DNA of 64,000 bases, from positions 177,281-241,280 of the forward strand of contig NZ_BMZI01000008.1 in NCBI RefSeq assembly GCF_014652715.1, read 5' to 3'. Both the position numbers and the translations under genes were made by a program. The first letter of the stretch is position 1; each line of letters opens with the position of its first letter. Source of the stretch: Salinicola rhizosphaerae (GTDB taxonomy: Bacteria > Pseudomonadota > Gammaproteobacteria > Pseudomonadales > Halomonadaceae). Of this stretch, positions 51,966 through 60,495 are shown piece by piece. The notes beneath the pieces are model-generated. The model saw only the letters and a program-made list of their open reading frames with translations, had not been told where the DNA came from and ran no database searches.

Positions 51966-54779
51966 ATGGCCGGAGATCTGAAACTCGACGTCATGCTCCG
52001 CGCCATCGACAAGGTGACCAAGCCGCTCAAGAAGATTGCCAAGGGCACCGGCCACACCACCGACGCGCTGCGGGAAAACCGCGAGCAGCTCAAGACGCTC
52101 GAACGCGCGCAAAAAGACATGCGCGGGTTCCGCGAACTCAAGCAGCAGTCGCAGGAAAGCGGCCGCGCGCTGAAACAGCAACAGGACGAGATCCGCGATC
52201 TCTCCCGCCGGATGAACGAAGCCGGCGCCGATACCCAGGCGCTCGGACGCAAACGAAAGCAGGCCATCAAACAGGCACGCACGCTTTCCCGCCGCTACAA
52301 GGATGAGCAGCGCCGCCTGCGCGACCTACGCTCGAGCATGACCCGCGTCGATGGCGTGACCGGCAGCTACAGCGACCAGCAGGCCGAGCTTCAGCGCAGG
52401 ATCCGACGCACCAACGATCAGATCCAACAGCAGCAACGCGAACTGCGCGAGGTGGCACGCCGGCAGAAGGCCGCGACCGAAGCGACGGATCGATACCACC
52501 GCACCATCGGGCGCTCCAATGGCATGCGCAGCGCCGGCATGACCGGCATTGGCGTCGGCGGTGGCGGCGTCTTTGCCCTGAGCGCCCAGGCACTCAGCGC
52601 CGAAGCGTCCGGGGCAAAGCTCGCCGCACAGTTTGGCGAATCGAGCGATCTCGGGCTCGACTATCAGGACGTCATCGCCGAAGTCTACGGCGCCGGCCGT
52701 GGCGCGGACATGCAGCAGGTCACCGAGGGCGTCGCGGCCGTCGCCGCGGCCTTCGGCTCGCTGGACGATATCGGCCGAACCGGCCTGACCGATCTCACTC
52801 GGCGCGCGCTAACCCTTTCGGATGTCTTCGGTACCGACGTCGCCGAGTCGGTCCAGACTGCCCAGCTCATGGTCAGGAACGGGCTGGCCAAGGATGCCAA
52901 CGCCGCCATGGATCTGCTCGGTGCCGGCTTCCAGCGCGTCTCCGTCGAGATGCGCGACGAGCTACCCGAGATCCTGCACGAGTATTCGACCAACTTCCGC
53001 GCGCTGGGCTTTGACGGTAAGCGGGCAATGGGCCTGCTCGTCGACGCAGCCGGCCAGGGCAAGTTCGCTCTCGACAAGACCGGCGACGCGCTGAAGGAAT
53101 TCACGATTCGCGGCTCGGACATGAGCAAGGCCAGCGTATCCGCCTATGAATCGGTGGGGCTGAACGCCCAGGCCATGTCCGATGCCATCGCCAGCGGCGG
53201 CACCTCGGCACGCGATGCCCTACGGCAAACCGCCCAAGCCATTCTCGCGATCGAGGATCCAGCCAAGCGCGCCAACACCGCTATCGCCCTGTTCGGCACG
53301 CCCATCGAGGATCTCTCCGTCGACCAGATCCCGAGATTCCTCAAGGGACTGGCCGGCACCGGCGAGGGGCTAGGCGACGTCACCGGCACCGTAGACAAGA
53401 TGGCTGACGCGCTCGGCGACAACGCCATGTCAGCATTGAAGCGTGTGCAGCGCGCGCTTTCCGGTGAGTTGATCCGCGTCCTGCGCGACGTCCGCGACCA
53501 GATCATCGACGTCAGCGATGCCGCGGTGGGATGGATGAAAGATAACCCCGAGCTGGTCTCGATCATCATCAAGGCCACCGCCGCTATCGCCGCGCTCGTC
53601 GCGATCTGCGGCGGGCTGACGCTCGTCATCGCTTCACTGCTCGGCCCCTTCGCCGCCTCGCGCTGGGCACTCGAGATGCTCGGCTTGCGCGCCAAGGGCG
53701 CCGAGTCGATGCTCGGCAAACTCGCCAGGGGTGGCATCACGGCACTTGGCGGGTCGCTGAAGTGGCTCGGCCGCATCGTTGCCGTGGTCGGTCGGGCATT
53801 CCTGCTCAACCCGATTGGCCTCGCCGTTACCGCCATCGCCGGCGCCGCGTATCTGATCTATCGCAACTGGGATGGCATCTCCGCGTTCTTCGCTGATCGC
53901 TGGCGCGACGTCAAAGCGGCGTTCGATGAAGGCGTCGGCGGCGTAATGCGCCTGCTGCTCAACTGGAACCCGCTCGGCCTCGTCTACAAGGGCATCATCG
54001 CCATTCTGCGTAAGCTGGGCGTCGAGGTGCCGGACAGCATCGCTACCCTAGGCGACGCTATCGTCAACGGCCTGGGCGCGGCGTGGAAGGGCATCACTCG
54101 GCTCTGGGACTGGTTCAAGCAGGCACCCGGCAAAGCCATCGGCTACGTGGAGGATCTCATCGGCGACTGGGATCTGATGGGCCAGCTCGAGCAGAAATGG
54201 GACGAAGCGATCGCCTACATCAAATCGCTGCCATCACGCATGTGGAGCGCAGGCAAGGACGTTGCGGCCGGCCTCGGCGAAGGCATCAAGAGCGGCGCGT
54301 CAGCCGTCGCGGATCGCGCGGGCGACATGGCCGACGGCGCCATCCAAAAAGCGCGCGAGCTGCTTCGGATCAACTCGCCGTCTCGCGCATTCCGTGAGAT
54401 CGGCGGTCACACCGTCGAGGGGTTCAATCAGGGGCTGGACCAGAAGCGGGACGAACCGGTGAAGCGAGTTGCCGAGATCGCCAGGCGTGTCACCCACGCC
54501 GGCGCCGGAATCGCCCTCGGTGCCGCCGCGCTACCCGTTGCCGCCATGCCAGCCATCGATGCCGGTCGCGGCATCCCGGTGGATACTCGCCCGCCCGTCG
54601 CCGCGCAGGCGGGTGGAGACGTCCAGATCACCATCGGCGACATCAACGTCCACCCCGCTCCGGGCATGGACGAGCAGGCGCTGGCACGTTACGTCGCTGC
54701 CGAGGTTCAGCGGGCGCTGGCAGAAGCCGAGCGCGCCTCTGCATCTCGCACCCGGCGCAATCTCTACGACAACGATTGA
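51966..54779 (+). CDS. T: Tape measure protein (P2 gpT-like)
   Basis: 937 aa from the ATG at 51966 (P2 T 815). Sets tail length. N-terminal KLDVMLRAIDKVTKPLKKIA is the usual start of P2-type tape measures; residues 30-200 are long coiled coil (SREQLKTLERAQKDMRGFRE-like REQLKTLERAQKDMRGFREL); hydrophobic segments at about 540-580 and 590-660 (IIKATAAIAALVAICGGLTL) are inserted into the host membrane on infection; the C-terminal RINSPSRAFREIGGHTVEGF-like LRINSPSRAFREIGGHTVEG block is conserved. It begins 11 nt after the E' stop. Confidence 0.94.
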   Translation: MAGDLKLDVMLRAIDKVTKPLKKIAKGTGHTTDALRENREQLKTLERAQKDMRGFRELKQQSQESGRALKQQQDEIRDLSRRMNEAGADTQALGRKRKQAIKQARTLSRRYKDEQRRLRDLRSSMTRVDGVTGSYSDQQAELQRRIRRTNDQIQQQQRELREVARRQKAATEATDRYHRTIGRSNGMRSAGMTGIGVGGGGVFALSAQALSAEASGAKLAAQFGESSDLGLDYQDVIAEVYGAGRGADMQQVTEGVAAVAAAFGSLDDIGRTGLTDLTRRALTLSDVFGTDVAESVQTAQLMVRNGLAKDANAAMDLLGAGFQRVSVEMRDELPEILHEYSTNFRALGFDGKRAMGLLVDAAGQGKFALDKTGDALKEFTIRGSDMSKASVSAYESVGLNAQAMSDAIASGGTSARDALRQTAQAILAIEDPAKRANTAIALFGTPIEDLSVDQIPRFLKGLAGTGEGLGDVTGTVDKMADALGDNAMSALKRVQRALSGELIRVLRDVRDQIIDVSDAAVGWMKDNPELVSIIIKATAAIAALVAICGGLTLVIASLLGPFAASRWALEMLGLRAKGAESMLGKLARGGITALGGSLKWLGRIVAVVGRAFLLNPIGLAVTAIAGAAYLIYRNWDGISAFFADRWRDVKAAFDEGVGGVMRLLLNWNPLGLVYKGIIAILRKLGVEVPDSIATLGDAIVNGLGAAWKGITRLWDWFKQAPGKAIGYVEDLIGDWDLMGQLEQKWDEAIAYIKSLPSRMWSAGKDVAAGLGEGIKSGASAVADRAGDMADGAIQKARELLRINSPSRAFREIGGHTVEGFNQGLDQKRDEPVKRVAEIARRVTHAGAGIALGAAALPVAAMPAIDAGRGIPVDTRPPVAAQAGGDVQITIGDINVHPAPGMDEQALARYVAAEVQRALAEAERASASRTRRNLYDND

Positions 54780-55238
54780 TCAGTGATAGCGAGGAGGTTT
54801 GGTGCGGATGAATTGCGGTGGCTTGGAGGCCTGAATTCTCTTCGCGCGTATTTGAGCTCTGAGGGCTTGGAGGATGAACGCGAGCGTATTGATAAGTGAC
54901 GCGAGCAGCGCCGAGAAGAGCCCTGCAGCAAGAAACCATGTGGAATCACTCTTGAGATTCGAAAGCGGCGCGAGCAGGAAGGCCAAGAACACCGCGAGGA
55001 TCGCAAACACGAACGCATCCTGCGCATGCTCGTCGCTCGGATCACGCAAAAGGAAGCCGAACACCGCACCGATCAGTAGGAAGAAAGGTTCCAGTGTGTT
55101 TGACCTCGCAAGGCGAACCACATACTCCCGGTCTCCCCCAAAATCGGCAATCAGCACGATACCAAGGCAGAAGAAGAAGAAAACGAACGTCGCTTTCCAG
55201 CTTAGAACTGGCTTGCAGTTGAGTATCCGACCCAGCAT
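54780..55238 (-). CDS. Four-helix membrane protein between T and U (cargo)
   Basis: 152 aa. Four predicted membrane helices at about residues 15-32, 50-64, 74-92 and 101-123, then a basic cytoplasmic tail (RAQIRAKRIQASKPPQFIRT). Weak ribosome site. It runs against the tail genes; its stop abuts the T stop and its start lies 15 bp before U, so it was inserted precisely between them. No family recognised. Single-gene membrane proteins placed in prophage late operons are often superinfection exclusion factors, but nothing in the sequence proves this. Confidence 0.7.
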   Translation of the reverse strand: MLGRILNCKPVLSWKATFVFFFFCLGIVLIADFGGDREYVVRLARSNTLEPFFLLIGAVFGFLLRDPSDEHAQDAFVFAILAVFLAFLLAPLSNLKSDSTWFLAAGLFSALLASLINTLAFILQALRAQIRAKRIQASKPPQFIRTKPPRYH

Positions 55239-55252
55239 TCGAGGTTCCCATT

Positions 55253-55696
55253 ATGATGATGGTTTATGGCATGTTCGTTTTCTCGTTATCGACCGCCGCC
55301 TATCAAGACTTCAGGCGCCAGACGCAGTGGCGAAACTCCAGCCTGTCGCGGATCGGCAAACGTCCCGCGATCCAGTTCCTCGGCCCCGGTACCGACAGGA
55401 TCACCCTCGCCGGCGAGCTCTACCCCGAGTTCACCGGTGGCCAGGCGAATCTCGATCAGCTCCGCGCCATGGGCGAACAAGGAGCCGCGTGGCCGCTGAT
55501 CGAGGGCACCGGCCGCATGTACGGGCTGTTCACCATGGACTCGATGGACGAGGGCAGCGACCGGCACTTCCGCGACGGCGCCGCCTCGCACATCACGTTC
55601 TCGCTATCGCTCTCACGCATCGATGACGACCAACGCGAGCGCCTGGGCACCATCTCCGGCGCGGCCCTACGCGCGGTCACCGGGGCGCCGTCATGA
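55253..55696 (+). CDS. U: Tail terminator protein (P2 gpU-like)
   Basis: 147 aa. Caps the tail tube and sheath. MMMVYGMFVFSLSTAAYQDF and the following RRQTQWRNSSLSRIGKRPAI are typical for P2 gpU (159 aa). Three ATGs in a row open the frame; I take the first, with GAGG 8 nt upstream. It overlaps D by 4 nt. Confidence 0.93.
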   Translation: MMMVYGMFVFSLSTAAYQDFRRQTQWRNSSLSRIGKRPAIQFLGPGTDRITLAGELYPEFTGGQANLDQLRAMGEQGAAWPLIEGTGRMYGLFTMDSMDEGSDRHFRDGAASHITFSLSLSRIDDDQRERLGTISGAALRAVTGAPS

Positions 55697-56712
55697 GCAA
55701 CGTCGGTCGCCCGGCTCGCACGCCTGATTATCGCCTCGCCATCGGTGGCGAGCAGGTCACCCCGCGCCTTCGTGGCCGGCTGCAGCGGCTGACGCTGACG
55801 GATCGCCGCGGCCTTGAGGCCGACCAGCTCGACCTTGAGCTGACCGATGACGACGGCCAGCTCGCCCTCCCCCGTCGCGGCGTCGAGATCCACGTCGCCA
55901 TCGGCTGGGTCGGTGAGCCGCTCACCGACCGGGGGACGTTTATCGTGGATGAGGTCGAGCATTCCGGCGCACCGGATCGACTTTCCATCCGCGCCAGTAG
56001 CGCCGACTTTCGCGGACAGTTTCCGGTAAAGCGTACGCAAAGCTGGCACCGCACCACGCTCGGCGACATCGTGACCACGCTCGCCAAGCGTCACGGCCTC
56101 AATCCCTGCATCTCGCGCGAACTGGATACTGTCAGCATCGCGCACATTGATCAGACCGACGAAAGCGATATCAACTTCCTGACCCGTCTGGCCGAGCGAC
56201 ATGACGCCATCGCCACGGTGAAAGCGGGGAATCTGCTGTTCATCCGCGCCGGCCAGTCGACCACGGCCAGTGGCCTCGAGATCCCGCCGATCATCATTCG
56301 CCGGGAGGACGGCGACCGACACCGCTACAGCGTGACCGACCGCGACAGCTACTCCGGCGTCATCGCCGCATGGCACGATACCGACGGTGCCGAGCGTCGC
56401 GACGTCATCGCGGGGTCCGACGAAAATCCCAAGCGCCTGCGACCCATCTATGCAAGCAAGGAAGACGCCCTCGCCGCTGCCAAGGCCGAGTGGCAACGCC
56501 TGCAACGAGGTATCTCTGAATTTGGCCTGACACTCGCGGAGGGGCGGCCAGACATCTACCCAGAGACGCCGGCACGATGCGTCGGGTGGAAGCGCGCGAT
56601 CGAAGAGACCGAGTGGTTACTCACCGAAGTGCGCCACGACATAGGTGATAACGGCTACATCAGTAGCCTCCAGTTCGAAACGCAACGTCAAGAGGTTTTA
56701 GAAAACCCCTAA
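55693..56712 (+). CDS. D: Late control protein D / baseplate hub (P2 gpD-like)
   Basis: 339 aa. Baseplate hub of the gp27 type that holds the spike. RPARTPDYRLAIGGEQVTPR, RGRLQRLTLTDRRGLEADQL and EVEHSGAPDRLSIRASSADF are typical. ISPELDTVSIAHIDQTDESD-like ISRELDTVSIAHIDQTDESD and FLTRLAERHDAIATVKAGNL follow. It is the last conserved structural gene; an ogr-like activator gene is not found behind it. Confidence 0.94.
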   Translation: MSNVGRPARTPDYRLAIGGEQVTPRLRGRLQRLTLTDRRGLEADQLDLELTDDDGQLALPRRGVEIHVAIGWVGEPLTDRGTFIVDEVEHSGAPDRLSIRASSADFRGQFPVKRTQSWHRTTLGDIVTTLAKRHGLNPCISRELDTVSIAHIDQTDESDINFLTRLAERHDAIATVKAGNLLFIRAGQSTTASGLEIPPIIIRREDGDRHRYSVTDRDSYSGVIAAWHDTDGAERRDVIAGSDENPKRLRPIYASKEDALAAAKAEWQRLQRGISEFGLTLAEGRPDIYPETPARCVGWKRAIEETEWLLTEVRHDIGDNGYISSLQFETQRQEVLENP

Positions 56713-56739
56713 GATGAAAAACTGCGAGGTGTGAAATGC

Positions 56740-57600
56740 CTACTGACGCTTTTCTTTTGCCCTGTGTTCGCGGTGCTGCCATATCGTATGGACTTTACGG
56801 TGTAGCCAGCCACTCCATCCAGGAATCGCCCGTGAATAAAGCTCATGACTTAAAAAATCTGTTTTCGGAATGGACTGATCGTAAGAGCCAATAATTTCCG
56901 GGAAGTCTGCAAAAACTTTTCGCGTAATTTTTCTCTTCGCGATATCTCGATAGACAAAAGCCGCTCGGCGATAAATCTGCCGCTTTATCTCTTTCTTAGC
57001 ATCGACATTACATGCACTCGCGATCTCGTAGGCATGCTGCATGATATCTTCATGCACTATTCGGCATAATACTTTCGCACGTTCGATATCTCTTCTATTT
57101 TTTGCGGCCCCCATTCGGCCATAGCCTACATTGGCAATGCGTGTCCACAACAGCATTTCGGGAGAGACCACTCGGAAGCGAATAGGTGTACCTCGATAAT
57201 CCCATTCAATTTCAGCCGAGGACTTTACTAACTCTTTTGCAGTGGCGCCGTAAACGTCTCCCATCACATCAACTGTATAATTATAGCCAGCTGATAAGGA
57301 CGTGTGCGGTACCTGGATTAGCGCTCGATTTGGCGTGTGGTCGCCGAGTTCTGAAAATCTAGCAGCCCCGTTCCACGATCTTGCAAGGATCTTTATGCTT
57401 TCTTCATCGTCAGTGACAATATCCAAATCCGAAGATGTCAGCACCTGATCTTCTCGCACGGTAAACGTGCCATCACCGAATAGAAAGTGCGCCCAAAAAG
57501 AAATCGCCTGGCCCCCTATCAGGACCAGGCGACATTGATCTTCAGGCGCCAACTCAGATATCAGTTCCAAAGCTACATCAAGCTGTTCTCTAGCCGACAT
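56740..57600 (-). CDS. Nucleotidyltransferase-fold protein (cargo, possible toxin)
   Basis: 286 aa. N-terminal nucleotidyltransferase core: LVLIGGQAISFW (Gly29-Gly30) and, after a loop, VLTSSDLDIVTDD (Ser57-Asp58-x-Asp60), the GG-(S/G)xDxD pattern of MNT/AbiEii-like enzymes. The C-terminal half is helical and basic (KKEIKRQIYRRAAFVYRDIA) and ends in HREHRAKEKRQ. The gene is AT-rich next to tail genes. A short frame ends 8 nt upstream and could be a partner. Such proteins include toxins that nucleotidylate tRNA or proteins; the specific role is unknown. Confidence 0.72.
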   Translation of the reverse strand: MSAREQLDVALELISELAPEDQCRLVLIGGQAISFWAHFLFGDGTFTVREDQVLTSSDLDIVTDDEESIKILARSWNGAARFSELGDHTPNRALIQVPHTSLSAGYNYTVDVMGDVYGATAKELVKSSAEIEWDYRGTPIRFRVVSPEMLLWTRIANVGYGRMGAAKNRRDIERAKVLCRIVHEDIMQHAYEIASACNVDAKKEIKRQIYRRAAFVYRDIAKRKITRKVFADFPEIIGSYDQSIPKTDFLSHELYSRAIPGWSGWLHRKVHTIWQHREHRAKEKRQ

Positions 57601-57608
57601 CCATTTTC

Positions 57609-57791
57609 TCAGCCAATTTTTGCAACACTACCTCGGCGCACAACGCGGGCATGCTCACGAGCACCATGAAAATATGAGCTGCTACTCGCGGAGCTAGCAT
57701 CCTGCCGTAGTTCCTGTTTCCGCAAACGTTCTTTCTCCTGCATCCGCAGGACAAAGCAATCACGATGCTCAAGACTCACTTGGGAAACCAT
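57609..57791 (-). CDS. Short frame upstream of the nucleotidyltransferase gene
   Basis: 60 aa (frame open to 57893). Begins MVSQVSLEHRDCFVLRMQEK, continues ERLRKQELRQDASSASSSSY and ends basic (REHARVVRRGSVAKIG). Its stop is 8 nt before the nucleotidyltransferase ATG, the spacing of an operon, and a weak GGTGA lies upstream. A different frame overlaps here (57590-57772) and neither can be chosen with certainty. It could be a small antitoxin or nothing. Confidence 0.3.
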   Translation of the reverse strand: MVSQVSLEHRDCFVLRMQEKERLRKQELRQDASSASSSSYFHGAREHARVVRRGSVAKIG

Positions 57792-57831
57792 AGAAATCAC
57801 CGAAAAATCAATGAGTTGACCAAATTCTACT

Positions 57832-57885
57832 TGGTTCACCCCTTCGTAGACTGGCGCTTGCGCCAGTCTACGAAGGGGTGAACCA
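57832..57885. repeat. 54-bp palindrome with 26-bp perfect arms
   Basis: TGGTTCACCCCTTCGTAGAC plus TGGCGC, then TT, then the exact reverse complement. All 26 base pairs match and the spacer is 2 nt. No T-tract flanks it, so it is not a standard terminator. It lies 40 bp upstream of the small frame before the nucleotidyltransferase gene. Confidence 0.9.
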
Positions 57886-58060
57886 GTAGTCAATCACTCC
57901 GTCACACTGTGAAATACTAAGACGCTGCGTGCGCTACAGCAACCTCTATCTCTAATCCTGTCGGTGCACGGCGCTGTCTATGAGTTAGAGACGTAGTATG
58001 TAACCTGGCGGTCCCTCCTCTATGGAAGCATAGGGGACAGCCTAACGGACTCTTAACGCC
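57886..58060. other. Prophage intergenic stretch
   Basis: 175 bp between the palindrome and the stop of the S24-like gene. It contains CTCTAA (about 57953) and TTAGAG (about 57984), a possible weak stem, but no gene or recognised signal. Confidence 0.35.
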
Positions 58061-58411
58061 CTACATCACATACCGTCTCGCCTGGCTCACCACCACGCCC
58101 AGCAACACATCATCGCGGACAAATACAGCCTCCCGGCCATGCAACGGTATCAGGCGCAGCCGGCCACCGATGCGCCACACCCGGGCCACCAAATGCCGGC
58201 CCTCCAGCTTCGCGATCGCCAGGTCATCATTGCTGACCATCCGGCTCTCGTCGGCAATGAGCACATCGCCTTCGATCAACGACCCTTCGAAACCGGCTTC
58301 CTCGCCCAGCTCGACCGCGAAGCAGCTCGCCGGAAAGCGCGCGAGGTCGTAACCAAAAAGCGCCGGATGTCCCAGCCCCATCATCAGTGGTCCCAAGTAC
58401 TGCACCTGCAT
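58061..58411 (-). CDS. UmuD'-like S24-fold protein lacking catalytic Ser and Lys
   Basis: 116 aa, nearly the length of processed UmuD' (115 aa), with no DNA-binding domain. FEGSLIEGDVLIADESRMVS and RLRLIPLHGREAVFVRDDVL align with the GISDGDLLIVDSAI and LIPMNSAY blocks of UmuD. Where UmuD has Ser60 in GDSM this protein has Ala39 (EEAG), and where UmuD has Lys97 in TVKK it has Ala76 (LVAR). So it keeps the dimer fold but cannot cut. A perfect LexA box lies 49 bp upstream. Phage P1 HumD is a known parallel: an SOS-regulated UmuD'-like phage protein. No umuC is near. Partner unknown. Confidence 0.75.
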   Translation of the reverse strand: MQVQYLGPLMMGLGHPALFGYDLARFPASCFAVELGEEAGFEGSLIEGDVLIADESRMVSNDDLAIAKLEGRHLVARVWRIGGRLRLIPLHGREAVFVRDDVLLGVVVSQARRYVM

Positions 58412-58459
58412 TGCTCGCTCACACCCTTTCTCATGGTTCTTCTGTGAAACACAATATCA

Positions 58460-58475
58460 CTGTATATCCAAACAG
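58460..58475. promoter_or_regulatory. LexA box upstream of the S24-like gene
   Basis: CTGT-ATATCCAA-ACAG within ACTGTATATCCAAACAGTTA, an exact CTGT-N8-ACAG. It is 49 bp upstream of the S24-like ATG (minus) and 164 bp upstream of the PAAR gene (plus), so it may affect either. Confidence 0.8.
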
Positions 58476-58638
58476 TTAAAAGAGAAATCCAAGCGGGTGC
58501 GGATGGCAATGAGAGAGCCGATGTCGGATGCTCGCGTAGGAAATCGACCATTGCCCCAGCCTGCGGCATGCCGCGCTTTGAGGCTGGCTCCTGGCTTGTA
58601 ATAGACTCGCCGATAGCGATTCAAATAAGGGGAGCCTA

Positions 58639-60105
58639 ATGTTCAAGCCCGGCGACGGTATGATCCGTCTGGGGGACGCCACCAGCCACGGCGGCAAGGT
58701 AATCACCGGTCAGCAGAACTACGTGGTCCACGGCAAGCCGGTAGCAGTCGTCGGTGACAAGGTAACCTGCCCCAAGGATGGCCATGGCAGCATCTGCACC
58801 ATCGTCGAAGGCCACCCCACACTGCGGATCAACGGCAAGCAGGTTGCCTTCCATGGCTGCCACACCTCCTGCGGCGCCGCGCTCGTCTCCTCGATGAGTG
58901 GAACCCACATGATCGGCACCGAGGAGGCGAAGAGCCCTCCGGTTCCCCAGCCCGCGTTCTCGCCGGCCGCGGCGGCAGCCGGCAAGGTCATGAGCAACGA
59001 GACTGCCGAGAAAGAGAGCCAATCGAAGATCGCTCCGGGGTTCCACGTCGTCCGCGAGGCTGGCTATCGCGACCAGATCAAGCAGGATCTACTCCCCTCG
59101 CCCTCTGCCGAAGTCGACGCCATGTTCGAGCGGCTCAATACCCACCTGCCGGACTACGTATTACCCGGCTCGCTGATTGTCCTCAGCGACCCCGAGAACC
59201 AGATGTGCATGGCCGAGGAGCAAACGCTGCAGGATCAGGCCCGGCTCGCTCAGCAGACCGTCCAGCAGCTCAAGCCCGCGCAGGCCCAGGTGATGATCGA
59301 CAACTGGGGCGCGATGATGGAGATCGCGAACGAGAAGGCCGCGCCCGCTGATGCAGAACGACAGGCCAGCATCAGCGAACAAGCCGCTGACGCAATGGGT
59401 ACCGCATCCACCGTCGGAGGTGTAATCACCGCGGCACTTGATCCTCTTAAATCGGCATCCGCCGATGCGCTGGATGATTTGGCGTCTCTATGGGAGAAAG
59501 GGGCGAAGAACGTGGATCAGGCTCTGACCCGAATCATTGCTCCCGCCCAAAAATTCATGGACCAGCCTTTCGATCTCGCCGAAGAAGCTCGGGATCTCAA
59601 GGCCAAAATTGGCGTGAAGGGAGACAAGATCCTGCACAGCGTCACCCAGGCACTTGAGGGCTTCAGAAAAAACGGGATACCAACAGTTGGGGAAGGCATT
59701 CGCGAAGCCGGGAAATGGGCTGGCACGCTTGATATGACCAATTATGTGCTGATCGCGCTCGACTACGCATCGACGGACCTCACTATCCAGAACGCTTGCA
59801 ACGACGTTGCATCCAACAAGTCATGTCGGCAGGTACAGTTTGAGGAATATGGTGCCTTCGCTGGACGAACCGGCTTCGCGGCTGCTGGGGCTCAGGCAGG
59901 TTCAAGGCTTGCTGCAAACAGTGTTTGTCTTGCAGTAGGCTTACATCCCGTGGGCAGGCTTACCTGCACGATTGCCACGATCGGTGCAGGTGGCGCCGGT
60001 GCCTATATAGGGGGTGCGGAAGTGGGCGGCCCCGCAGGCCGCTATGTTGGTGCCAGTATCTATGAAGTCATCTATGGCGATGGTGATTCCAAGGGAACCA
60101 AGTGA
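58639..60105 (+). CDS. PAAR-domain protein with glycine-rich C-terminal region (putative toxin)
   Basis: 488 aa. Residues 1-90 are a PAAR domain (DATSHGGKVITGQQNYVVHG, VGDKVTCPKDGHGSICTIVE, HGCHTSCGAALVSSMSGTHM), the cone that caps a contractile spike. The middle contains LPDYVLPGSLIVLSDPENQM and coiled coil. The last 100 residues have four Cys and glycine-zipper-like membrane segments (GRTGFAAAGAQAGSRLAANS, IGAGGAGAYIGGAEVGGPAG), as in pore-forming type VI effectors. AAGGGGAG precedes the ATG. Two paralogous membrane proteins follow in the same operon, as immunity proteins would. Other possibility: a non-toxic spike tip. Confidence 0.82.
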   Translation: MFKPGDGMIRLGDATSHGGKVITGQQNYVVHGKPVAVVGDKVTCPKDGHGSICTIVEGHPTLRINGKQVAFHGCHTSCGAALVSSMSGTHMIGTEEAKSPPVPQPAFSPAAAAAGKVMSNETAEKESQSKIAPGFHVVREAGYRDQIKQDLLPSPSAEVDAMFERLNTHLPDYVLPGSLIVLSDPENQMCMAEEQTLQDQARLAQQTVQQLKPAQAQVMIDNWGAMMEIANEKAAPADAERQASISEQAADAMGTASTVGGVITAALDPLKSASADALDDLASLWEKGAKNVDQALTRIIAPAQKFMDQPFDLAEEARDLKAKIGVKGDKILHSVTQALEGFRKNGIPTVGEGIREAGKWAGTLDMTNYVLIALDYASTDLTIQNACNDVASNKSCRQVQFEEYGAFAGRTGFAAAGAQAGSRLAANSVCLAVGLHPVGRLTCTIATIGAGGAGAYIGGAEVGGPAGRYVGASIYEVIYGDGDSKGTK

Positions 60106-60488
60106 CCGACTTTAATCTGTGGGAAATTCTCGTGATCTGCGGTGCAATTTGCGGCGTCATGACATTTCTATTGGCCGTAGCAGGGCTGCTGCTGGCGCCC
60201 ATTATCATCGACAGAGCCGACAATGCGCTGTCAGTGCTCTTGCCGAAAAGCGAATCACTCTTCAAGGGATGGCCTGTGTCGATTGGGAGACTGGCCACAT
60301 ATGGACGCTTGCTGCTCCTCAGGCAGTGGTATCAGAAGCGTGTGTTCGAAGGCCGACCAGATAGGGTTGCAGCAGTCGAGTCGGCACCAGCATGGATAAA
60401 AGGCGTCACCAAGTGGATCTACGCCCCCTTGATGCCGCTGTGCGCGTTGACGCTGGTGTTTGTGGGCTTAATGAAACTGACAGAGTGA
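60102..60488 (+). CDS. Membrane protein, probable immunity protein 1
   Basis: 128 aa from a GTG at 60102 that overlaps the PAAR gene stop (GTGA), so it is co-translated. Two membrane helices, about residues 8-35 (ILVICGAICGVMTFLLAVAG) and 107-125 (APLMPLCALTLVFVGLMKL), flank a soluble basic part with SLFKGWPVSIGRLATYGRLL and EGRPDRVAAVESAPAWIKGV. Paralogue of the next gene. Inner-membrane immunity proteins of this size protect against pore-forming toxins; the role here is inferred from position. Confidence 0.75.
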   Translation: MTDFNLWEILVICGAICGVMTFLLAVAGLLLAPIIIDRADNALSVLLPKSESLFKGWPVSIGRLATYGRLLLLRQWYQKRVFEGRPDRVAAVESAPAWIKGVTKWIYAPLMPLCALTLVFVGLMKLTE

Positions 60489-60495
60489 AGGCGAA

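Noticed and set aside
57590-57772. Alternative 60-codon frame overlapping the nucleotidyltransferase start
   Set aside because: Overlaps the start by 11 nt and lacks a ribosome site; the other frame with an 8-nt gap looks more like an operon, though neither is certain.
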